Shown here: one piece after another, positions 33,401 through 45,400 of the stretch
How the letters are laid out: each line of letters begins with the position of its first letter
Position numbering within the stretch: position 1 is the first letter of the stretch
Origin: Phyto melanocephala
Lineage: Eukaryota; Arthropoda; Insecta; Diptera; Rhinophoridae
Length of the DNA: 64,000 bases
Direction of reading: 5' to 3'
Assembly (NCBI GenBank): GCA_941918925.1
Contig: OW799235.1
Span: 46,193,701 to 46,257,700 of the forward strand
The notes under the pieces: generated by a model
Databases searched by the model: none
Seen by the model: only the letters and a program-made list of their open reading frames with translations
What the model was told of the DNA's origin: nothing
Translations under genes and position numbers: made by a program

Positions 33401-36400
33401 CCATATGTTAGAATGGGTCTTACCACCGTCGTGTAAATCCAATTCACCACCCTTGGTTGTAGGCCCCAACTCTTGCCTATGGAGTTCCTGCAGGTGTAGT
33501 AGGCATTAAGGCCCCCTTTCACCCTCTCCCGAGTGTTCTGACCCCATGACAGCTTACTATCAAGGACTACACCGAGATATTTCGCCCCGCTCGCTAACTC
33601 TAACTCTACCCCATCAAGCATCGGTCGCCTAAACGCCTCGACCTTGTATCTCCTGGTAAAGAGAACTAGCTCAGTCTTCCCCGGGTTCACACCCAGTCCA
33701 TTCTCCGAAGCCCAAGAAGATAATGTACCTAGTGCCGATTGAAGTACCTCGCTAATCGTCTGAAGAAATCTTCCCCTGGCCAGCATGACTACATCATCCG
33801 CATATGCCACAATCTTCATGCCCTCACACTCAAATTTCCTCAAAATAACATTGACCGTTAGTAACCACAACAGGGGCGATAAAACGCCCCCCTGTGGTGT
33901 CCCCCTGGTCACTGTCCTTCTGATGCTGAAATCTCCTAAGTTAGAATTTATAACCCTACTCTCCAACATCGAGGTTATCCAACTAACTAGAAAATCCCTG
34001 ACCCCCAGCCTATACAGAGCCGCTCTAATTGCCTCTATGCTAACATTGTTAAAGGCACCCTCCACATCTAAAAACGCCGCTAGCGTAAATTCCCTATCCT
34101 GCAAGCTGCGTTCTATAAAACCTACCACATCATGCAGCGCACTCAACAGATCTACCCTTCAGATAAGCATGTTGAGCCCCACTGATCATGTGGGAATCAA
34201 TAAAACCCCTCAAATGTAAATCTACCAGTCTCTCTAACGTCTTAAGCAAAAAAGACGAGAGGCTGATAGGTCTAAAATCTTTCGGCTTCCAGTGTCCTGG
34301 CCTACCAGCCTTGGGTATAAAAATAACCCTGACCTCTCTCCACCTCCTAGGTATGTATCTCCTCAGGAGACACGCTCTAAACACCCTCGTCAACAGTAAA
34401 AGAAAATGATCCGAGACGTTTTGCAGCATGGCAGGGATAATTCCATCCGGACCCGGGGATTTATAGGCCTCGAACGTATTAACCGCCCATGCTACTTTAT
34501 CCGTCGTTATCATCTCAACTATCTCCCGTTCCCTATCGATCGATCCCTGGTCGACCTCTGTAGAATGAGCGTCCCTCACATTCACACAGCCGGAAAAGTG
34601 TGTCTCCATAAGTAGATCTAGGGTCTCCGAGCAAGACTCTGTCCACGAGCCATCCGCTCTCTGAATATAACCAGGTACCATAGGGTCTTTGGATAATATT
34701 TTCCTGAACCTTGATAGCTCATTTACAGACTCTATGGACTCGCAAAACCTCGTCCACGATGCCCTTTTAGCCCTCTTGAGTTCTCCTTTATACCTATTGA
34801 AACACTTTATAGCTCTCCCAATCGTCGGCCTTCCTACTGGCCTTCGCCCTATTAAATTTCCTTCTAACCATAGACCTTTGAACACCCAGTTCCCTGGTCC
34901 ACCATTTCGGCTGTTCCCTTTTCCCTGGAAAGACTAATGGACATGCCGCCCCGTAACTCCTCATTAGAGTGTCAGTTAGTCTCCCCACCACCGAATCTAT
35001 ATCAGAGAGCTTACACTCCCCCATTGATATATCCCCTAAACCATACATAGTAGTCTCCCTAAAAGACGCCCAATTCGTTCTGCGCGGGTTCCTATAGGGT
35101 TCCCTACTAGATCTGGTATAGTTCAATTCAAAATTGATTCTGCTGTGGTCTGAAAACGAGTATTCACTCGCAACCTTCCATCCCCTTACAAAATCATTCC
35201 CCTAGTTCTGAATGTCGGCATACTGCCCTTATTACAAATATAGAGATTGTTAGTAGTTATTAAATCAAAAGTTTTCTCACCTCTTTCATTTATGTCACTA
35301 CTTCCCCACTGGCTGTGATGTGCGTTGGCGTCACATCCTAGTACGACATCAGACTTTCTCCTCCTCGCGTACTCGACTAGCCTTCGAACGTCCATGCCTG
35401 GTGGATCTGCAGTCTCATAAGGCATATATACTGAGGCCAGTGTCAAAGCTGGTTGACCTTTGGCCTCTCTCCCAACGACAGTTATGTCACCTGTGCTAAA
35501 AGAGGAAATTAAAACAAAGTTCAAATTTTTCTTAGCAAGTTTGCATGTTCTAACCTTATCATCCGTGGACGCGACGAACAGCATGTAGTCCTTTATCCCT
35601 AATCCGCGAACCTTATTTTTGTTGATCCAAGGCTCTTGGATTAGGGCCACATCCTCTTGGAATATGGCAAGGTGAGTTATCAGTTCTGCCGAAGCTGCTT
35701 CACTTGCAGCTTCTTTGGACTTGTCAGATCTAGGGAACCTAAACCTTACAGTTCCAAGACCATATCTGATAACCACCTTTGCCGCTTCCAAATTACCAAG
35801 GGATTCTCTATCCACTTCGAATCTGAGATCCCTTCCAGTATTCTCCTTACAGACCAGCGAAGTCACCAGCTTCCATTGGTCTGTTTTGAGATCCTCATTT
35901 TGATTGTCCAACACTGACAGTATAGTTTCCACCGACCTAACGGGTGGTGGAATCCACACTGTCACTATTGGCCTTAGTGGAAGCTCAGAAGCCCGTATTA
36001 CTTCAAGACTAGCCCCTGGACAAAGGTCGCTACAGCCTTCAACTGAGGTTTTTAGAAACTCGAATGATTTCGTGTTGCCGCAGTTGACGACCTTAACGCC
36101 CTTTGACCAGTCCGCTCCATTGAAGCAAACGTCCTCAGGCTTGCCCCGAAAGGCTGCTATCCGGTCAATGAGCCTGCCTTTTATCAGCTGCCATCTATCC
36201 ATGCTGATCCTGCCATCAGGGTCAGCCCGGTCAATGACTACTGCCAGAATGCCTTCCTGGCTCAAAGACCTTTTAGGTTTTTCCGAAGAGGAGGGCTGAT
36301 CATCTCCAGACCGTGCACTCTTGGTTATATCCTTTTTGGGGAGGTTCCCAAGTGATCCGGATGGTACATCTCTTCTTTAATACAGACAATGGCTTGCCAG

Positions 36401-39400
36401 TGTTAACAGCTCGTTCCAAAGGCTTGAGCGTTTTTACCGGCAAGCTAATGCCTGGGGCTTTTTAATTTCCCTCAGTGACCACCACAGCCGTCTCTGCACT
36501 CTTACCAGAGTCGTCAGATTCGGCTGGGATGTTCACCGCTGGAACCGTGGAGAGGGAGATGCCGAGGATAGCACTGGTAGGCCCGTAAGTTCTTTCGAAC
36601 TTCGCGACGCTCTGCCTATGCTTCCTCACCAAATGCCTCTCTCTGGCAGTAAACAGTTTTGGGTCCCTCTTGGCCATTTTATTAAAAAAGGCCAAGGAAG
36701 ACCTCGTACCATTCCTGGCCTTCCCTCCTTCGTTCGGCTTTTACCGTCCCGTGGTAACTCTACGGATGTTACCACTGCGTCCTGCCGAACTATGTTGGCC
36801 ACTCGATCTCATGATCCTGGGGGATAATCCTTTGAGTCAGCCCTCTCAGATTTTGGAGGATCCACCACTGAGCTCGAGGTAGGATCAGATATCATAGTGA
36901 TATCTAAATCCTCTTCCGAACTCAATGTTAAATCACCCAATTTCTAGGTGTTGCTAACCTCAAAGGATCTCCTGATAGTCCCAGGAGATCGTCCAATTGG
37001 ATCTGTGTCCGTATCTGCCCTTCCTGGTCCATAATAACCTTATGGATGTCCGTAAGGGCAGCGTCAAGACCCTGATCCGATTCAATACTTCGTAAATTTT
37101 TTGTTTTATCTAAATCCTCAATTTTGTTCCCACGAGTAGGCACGTAAAGGGTCGACCATCGCGCGCAGTGACGGCATACGCGGACTAGGCAACTATCAAT
37201 ACAACCGGCCCGTGCCCTAGCGCCGGGGGGAGCTGTTAGCGACTAGTTTCTTTAGCCACTAACTAGCCATACAGGTCCTCGGCACTCCTACCAACCACCT
37301 TGACCTTAAAAGTGCCCCCAGTTTATTTGGTCCACGAGAACCCAGAGGATTCTAGGGCTAGGTATATTGTACGGGATCGGAGCGATCCAGTTCTGGGGCC
37401 CTCACCTTAGTGCCTGGCACCGTCTGACCCGCTCAGACCCCCCACCCTATACTAAGTCCCCCCTATCCGCCACCTGGGGGCGCGTCCGATGGGAGTAAAC
37501 TGAGAAAAGACTCCACACGGATAACTGAAACTAGGCATAAGAGTTTTACGACAATGGAAAGTTTTTCTATTTCACATGGGGTTTTATGCTTCAAGCTTCT
37601 GGAGTTTGACAAAGACAAGAGGTGCAACAATCGCACGTTGGCTTTAACGAAACTAGAGCATGTGAAATTTTGGATACAATATATTATAGTATGTTTGACT
37701 AGTCGTTGTTACCATACCTTCTGTATGAAACACGAGCTTCACACTATGTTGAAGCTAAAAAGTCCATATTAGCCAATCCCGTCGCTGAGAATATGCGAGT
37801 CAGCATATTCCCAGCGATTACTTAATTCATTTAATGTTTACGTTGCATTTTAATATGCATTAGTATTAGTGTGTTTTAAGTTCATAGTTTTAAGAATTTC
37901 ATATTGTAAAATAATTAATAAAGAACCTTCATACAAAACAGTCGCATAAGCGGCTGTTATAATAAATAAATGTTGTTTTTATATTACAATATAAAGGCTT
38001 TTACTCTAACTTCAAACAAAGATGGCAGGATTCTAATCGTGCGAAGTTGTGATTTGAAAAGAAGAATGCAAGTTGGCTTGAACGCACATTTACAATTAAG
38101 TTTACTGAGGCTGAATGTTCTACCAGCTCTAAAATTGGTCGGCCACGTAAATTGTTTGAGGAGTGCTGTGATCACGCCAAACGATACAAAATGGATGAAG
38201 TACGTGCTATGTTTCCATACAAAGAACTCACAAAATAAAAAAACTAATAGTTATCTGCCCTTTCCTGTCTAGTCCTCTAGCTGGCATTATCACCCTCGGC
38301 AGGCGCCCAAATTCGACTCCAGTACCTAGATAATCCTTAGAGCCAGTCAAGCCCAGGCAATAACCGCCAGCGCTAATTTCGTCCAAGATCCGTGAATGAC
38401 TCTGCGTGAAATTTCCTAACAATCCTATGCTCCTGCCTGCCATTCCCCCTACATACTGCTCAATAGACAGAAGATGAAAAATAATACCCAGGGCTGCCTG
38501 AGGAGTACTTCTCGTGGCTCTCGTCATGCCGATTGAAACGCACCTCTGAGCCTTAGATAGAAGGTTCCTATGACTATCCAGCATCAATCCTTCTCACCAA
38601 ACACAGCATCAATGCCTCTCAGCAAACACAGCATCCATACGTAAAAATTGGTCGGACTACCGAAGTATACAGCCATCTCACCACTGACGACCGGAGTCTC
38701 CAGCTCTTACCATACAGTGTACCGAATTTCAAAACTCTGGGACCACCGTGTAAATTTTAGACATTTGAACCCTTTGAACAACAAATTAACTTAATACAAA
38801 AAACATGTTTTGTTTTCGCATACATATATCCGCGAATTCGCCTGATTATTCTAGGTTGTTGTCTATCTGAAAGCCAAATTTCATTTAGTTCTGTTCATTC
38901 GTTTTTGCGTGATTGAGTAACAAACATTAAAACATTCACATTAGTAGGATTAAATTATGAAAAATCATGAAAAGAGATAGAACTGTTTTTATTGCGAGAT
39001 ATATGTTAATTATATGTTATATTACAAAATGCATTTTTTTTTAACTTATGTTTATGTCCATCGTTGGATCATAGGATAATCCTTACCAATTTCATTCTGA
39101 AAATGCATAAATTTATACAATTATTTGTTTTAATTTTTAATGCTAATAACTTTTCGTTTCATGCTCTATTTCCGATCCTTACAAGTGTCCTCAAAATTCC
39201 ATTACATAGAGGTTATAATTCTGAAAATGATATGCTAAGAAGTTTTAAACTTTATTATCATATCACATTTTTTATTCTGATTTTGTATGTATAAAGTTTT
39301 ATTTGCACTAACAGAGAGCTTTAGGCGCTAGAATTCCCGCTAATAGTTAAACGTACTGGCAAGAATGCAGTTACGGTATTTAGATATAGTCGAAGGACCT

Positions 39401-42400
39401 TGGGCTAATCTGGTCGTATGGCATGGCAACTTCAATTATCACCTGCACAAAATGATTGTGAAGAATAATGTTGAAGAATGTGCCTTGAGGTGTGCGAGTT
39501 TCCGACAATAACTGGCAATAGACTTAATGCCACCGGCAAGCACACTTTGGTTGTGAGTGCTATGGGGGAAATTATTTTGGGGAAGATGCTGGCGATTACG
39601 AAGGACGCTGTGATGAGGATTGTGTATAATAATAAGTCTACAATTTGAAGTCATAATAGTATAGAGCAAACTCCTGTGGCTAGACGGAACTCGGTGAGGA
39701 CAGTGATACTTCTTCGGTATCCTTGTAATCACTGAGGAACGAAGGGCGTTGGAAAGGGACCTGTTAATATAAGAGGTCTGCTTTGGATTTCCCGTATATT
39801 TATATATAAATAGCAGCCCCGGCCCGCTTTGCTGGACCTATCACCCATTAAACAATTCGGCTATCTACTATTATATAAAAAAGTAAGTTTTTTTTGAATA
39901 TTTTGTTTCCATATGATATGAGTATTACATCTTCCATACAAAGCAAATCCAGATTTTTGTTATACCTATAATTGATATAGCATAAAAATTTTGTATGACT
40001 TGTTACAGTAGTATGTATGGGAGATGACAAACTCACTTTAAATTTAATGAAAAACTGTCCATAAGAACCATGTTTGAGCTTAAAGGTTTTTTTAAAGAAA
40101 AATTTACCAATTCGGTCTCGCCGTTATTTAGATATGCCCCAACAACTGTTGGGCTTCTATATTAGGTGCCATGCCCAATCTAAATTTTAAGAAAAACGGT
40201 ATGTTAGAATCTTACATGAGCTTGAAGAATTATTATAAGAAAAAATTAAACAAACCGGTTTGACCGATATCTGGATATGCCGAAAAATCTGTTGGTTTTG
40301 TATGGGAGGTGCCACGCCCACTTTAAGTTTAAGGAACATCTGTCCGTAAGAACCTTATTGAGCTTAAAGGATTATTATTAGAAAAAAAATAGCAAAATCG
40401 GTCTAGCCGTTCTCTAGTAAATGTTTTACGAGATTTTGTTTCTTGTAAAAGCTTTTTCATTTGATACCAATGTTGTTGGTGTTGAATGAGGTATATTTTT
40501 AAACACTAGATTTGACCTTAATATATCTAAATTAATTGTACGCCATTTTGGATTTTATGTTTTTTATAGTGTTCTCGGTTCTCTAAAAAAATATATTTTG
40601 TGTGCAAAATTTAAAGAAAAACACCGAAGCAGCAGTATTTTGGTGCTTTGTTTGTTGCGGGAGTAGTAGGTTGGGGGTAGTATAGTCTAACATATACTTC
40701 TGTTTACCCAGTTATACGTATTATGTGCAAGAACGCGCAGAGAAGCCGGCAGAGGCGTCGCAGCGAACGAAAGAGAAATTTTGCGTGAGGTTAACTTGAA
40801 CAACCATCAGGAGTAATTAATTGCCGACTGCCTCAGTTATTAGTGCCGATGACATGCGATAGAGTGATTAGCTCCTGCCCGAGTCCCAGTCTTGTTTTTT
40901 GTTTACTTTATTGAACCTGTAAGAAAAGAAGGTAAATAAGTAAATTGCTGAAAATAGTGGCACTATGCACTGTTGTCCAGAACACATAAAAATTACTAAA
41001 ATCAAATGTATACTAGCTGACCCGGTCCGTGTTGCTGGCCCTAAGCAAACATTAGTGTTGTATTTCCACACGATTTAACGAAATTTTCGTACATTAAATA
41101 AAAATCCATGGAATACCTTTCATAAAGTTTTTTTACATTAATTTATTTATTACTTCATCTTGAGGCCAGCGGATAGACAATGTTTTTTGTTTTTTTATTT
41201 GGTGTAAAAACGTATAAATTTTTTGACGTGCCAACTCGGGAGCAAGCCACATACAACTGGGCGTGTGAAAAACATAATTTTCCAAAATTAAGCCAGCAAT
41301 AGTCTTTGTGCTTTGTAGATGGTAATAGCAAATGCAAGACGCAAAGGGAATTGGAGCCGCTTAAATTGAAATGGTATATCGTTGGAAATTATCGGAATTC
41401 GTGGAATAAGTACGTCTTCGCCTTTGAATCTGCCACCGATGATTGTTGTCTCGATTAAAATTGGTGAACAGTTTTTGATGGTCAATCTGGTTCCGTTGCA
41501 TAACTTCGATGCGTTTAAGTTGAGAATAAGAATTACTGGTGATCCAACCTTTAATGTTAGTACATGCGGTGGCATTCCAGGTGGTTCCAATGAACTTAAA
41601 AATTCAGTGGGATAATTGACGGCTTGTTCTTCATCCATTTCTGTGTCGATCGATTTGTGTTTGATTAATTTGCCGGGCAGTTTCAATTAAATTTGCTCAT
41701 TGAGCTGTAAATAAACCGAAAACTCGGATTTTTGAATGCAACATTTCAAAGGTTTTAAAATTTTGATATTGAATCATTATTAACATAGGTTTTTTGTAAA
41801 TATCTTTAAAACTGCATAACCGATTTAAGATTTTGGAATCTCGTTTTGAAAAACATGACAACGGCTTTCAAAAAAAATAAAAAAAGCAAACAAAATAAAT
41901 AAATGTATATGCCATTGGTGGTGCAATATGAAAATTGGATTTTGCCACGCCCCTCCGCCCGCAGACCGAGAATCAAAAATCAGACTTCACAATGTCACCC
42001 GCCTAAATATTTTAAAGATTCCCTGAAAATTTCATCAAAATCGGGCCAGCCGTTTTGAAGTCCATACGTTACATACATACATACATCCTGTTTTATATAT
42101 ATAGATGTCATTGGTGGTGCAATATGAAAATGATTTTGCCACGCTCCTCCGCCCGCAGGTCGAAAATAAAAAATCAGACTTCACAGTGTCACCCGCCTAA
42201 ATATTCTGAAGATTCCCTAAAAATTTTATCAAAATCGGTCCAGCCGTTTTGGATACCATACGTTACATACATACATCCTGTTTAATATATATAGATTTGC
42301 CAAATGTATATATGTAAATGTATTTATTGCTTACATTTTTTTTATATGGAGTTTTGGAATTTTGGAGAAGTAGAGCACAGAGAGCCTCTCAGACCACCTT

Positions 42401-45400
42401 GTAAATCAATTTACTGTTTTGACAACGAAATCTTGCAAAATGTGAAAAAATAGTGGTATAAACCATATAGATTTTAATAAAGATTTTAAATCAAATCTAC
42501 TAGATTTCGCTTAGGTGCAAATGTAGTATAAAATGTATTAAACATATTTGTTATTGGTAAAGCGAAAATTGTACGTATAATGTGGTTGTAAAACTATTCC
42601 AAGGCATATCCATAAGGTACTCGTATCTGCTGACTGTTTTTTTTATAACAATTTATAAGCGTTTCCAACTTTTTTTAAAAGTCTGTCTGCATTTGTCAAA
42701 CTTAATTTTTTAAATTTTATTATACACAAGAAAGATGGTAAATCAACAGCATACACATTGTTATGAAGTATTGCCATGTAGGTATTCTGTTTCAACACTC
42801 CTCCTCAATGTGGATGTTGTTTAACAGAGCATTTGTCCAAGTTTCATCATACTAACAAAATTACAATGTTTTATTCTGGGTAAATTATTCGTCATGATGT
42901 CAGCGATCATATTTGATGTGGGACAATACACCAACTTCACCTCTTGCTTTTAAACCAATTCCCGTATGTGATGAAACCTTACATCAATGTGCTTGCTACG
43001 TTTATGATAAACTGGATTTTTCGCCAACTTTTGTGCACCTTGATTATCTATATTTAAAATTACGGGATTATCTTTCCAAGCGTTAACTTCGGCCAAAAGT
43101 CGTTTCATATATATTGCCTCTTTTGACGCATCTGAAGCTGCCATATACTCGGCCTCGGTGGTGCTGAGGGCAACTGATTCCTGGATTCCCATGAAACGGG
43201 ACAACCACCAAAGAAGAACGTGAAACCGGTATATGATTTTCTGTCTAGGGCGTTTCCTGCCCAGTCCGCATCTACAAATCCTTCGAGAATGCCACCACCA
43301 GGTTTATAAATCAGCTTCAAATCTCTTGTACCCGAAATATATATCAGTATATGCTTAAGTTTAGTCATATGTTGAACGTGTGGGTTTCGTTGAGCCATTT
43401 TGGATACTGAGTGTAAGATGTCTGGTCTGGTAGAGATACATAAGTGTGCCTACAAGTGATTGGTACTCTTGTTGATAAATTTTTTCACAATCAGCATCGC
43501 AGTTAACTTGATAACCAGCCTCTAAAGGTACTGCCATAGGTTTGCATTTATCCATATCATACTGTTTCAATACATCACGTATGTATTGACATTGGCTTAG
43601 TTTAATCATACCTGTTTCACTTTCACGTTCTATCTCTATTCCCAAGAAATGGTTTAGTACACCTTTGTCGTTTACCTCAAATTCATTTGAAAGTTGTTTC
43701 TTGATGTCTATAACTAAAGCCTTATTGCAGCATCCAATAATCAAATCGTCCACATATACTGCAATTAAAATTAGACAATTATCCTTCATTGCCTTATATA
43801 AACATGGCTCATTTTTACACGGAATGAAATCCATCTTACGCAGAACGCCATCCAGTCTATTATACCACTCCTTTCCACTTTGCTTCAAACCGTAAATAGC
43901 CTTATGTAAACGCAGAACTTTATTTGGTGAACTACTGTCAATAAAATGCGAAGGCTGTTGCATATAGATTTCATCCTGCAGACTACTATTCAAATAAGCT
44001 GTGCTTATGTCTATTTGGTGTAGATGCATTTTGTTTTCAACTGCTTATGCTAATAACAATCGATATGTTGCATAACGGACAACTGGAGAGAATGTTTCTT
44101 TGAAGTCAATACCGAATCTTTGGTCCTTTGACCACTAACCGTGCCTTATAGCGTTCAATTTCTCCGTTTACCTTCCTTTTTAGAGCATAAACCCATTTGC
44201 ATGGAATAGCTTTATGACCACTGGGTAAATCTGTCAAAGACCATGTTTTGTTCCTCTTTAAAGCTAGGAATTCGTCCATCATAGCCTTTTCCCAAAATCG
44301 TTTGTCTTTACACGACAGTGCTTCTACTATTGTTTGTGGTATGTTCTCCTTAATTGCAGCACACAATTTATTTTCCTTTATTTTTTCACTATAAATTTTC
44401 CTTGGTCTGCCAGGTTTTCCGCTACGAATCATTCTAGGTCTTCCTGGTCCGACAGTATTCTGTTCTCATTAAAACCCTTAAAACCGCTCATCACTATCAT
44501 CAGAGGTGGTGAAGCCCTCATCCTCTACTTAAACAGAAGGTTGGCAATCTTTGTCAACATCAACTGCACCTTTACGATTAGGTTCATTAACAATACTCGT
44601 AACATGACTGTCGCTTTGTTTTATATGTTGTTGTTTGTTTTTATCCAAACATATGGTTAAATACTCATCTGGCTCATGACTCCACGATTGATATCAGTTT
44701 GACTATCAAAACAATTTTCGTCAAAAAATACATCGCGCTGTTCAACAATTTTCAGTGTATCCTTATTAAATAGACGATAAGCTTTCGATGTTGTAGAATA
44801 GCCGACCATAATGTACTGCGTGCCTTTGGCTTCAAACTTAGATTGACTTGACGACTTTTTCAGTCCTACAGCGCACGAACCAAATGTTTTGAAATGTTGT
44901 ACATTGGGTTTTCTTCCATTCCACACTTCATATGGGGTTTTTTCTACTAGTTGTTTTGTAGGGCATCGATTTCGAGTATATACGGCAGTATTAACAGCTT
45001 CTGCCCACAAATACTGCTTAACACCTGCATGCACCATCATAGATCTTGCCATTTCAATAAGAGTGCGGTTAGCTCTTTCAGCAACAATATTTTGCTGCGG
45101 CGTATAGGGTACTGTCAACTGTCTGCTAATACCTTCTGATGTTAAGAAATCATTAAATTCGGAGTTAAAAAATTCACCGCCGCACAGTGGCGCCTTTTGA
45201 CTTTTTTCGTTGCAAAAATCATAGGGTAATTTTTCCAGTTAAATGTTAACATGTTTTTTTAAATATAAGTTTTTTAAATGTATCGCAAATACACATTTTT
45301 ATATACTTTTAATATTTAAATCTAAGTAAATTTATATTAAGTAACTAGTTTAACCCGGTGCGCTTTGCAATGCACATTGTTCAAATCCGAAAGTTTAGAA

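Larger units (their letters stand above)
30741..37545 (-). mobile_element. LOA-clade LINE, nearly full length but broken
   Basis: On the minus strand the order is a GC-rich 5' leader (about 37,540-37,145), ORF1, endonuclease, RT, RNase H, a zinc-knuckle-like end, a 3' untranslated region, and a (TAAA)n-type tail at about 30,741-30,775. RNase H after RT plus the endonuclease motif CDANAHH point to the LOA clade (Bilbo/Trim relatives). The element is markedly more GC-rich than its surroundings. A mariner sits in its 3' untranslated region. The 5' boundary is approximate and no target duplication was identified. Confidence 0.88.

Noticed and set aside
37554..37772. 72-codon plus-strand frame beyond the LOA 5' end
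   Set aside because: No motif recognised, and it overlaps the possible solo LTR.
39439..39732. 97-codon minus-strand frame
   Set aside because: Histidine/serine-rich, no recognisable motif, no splice context; probably chance.
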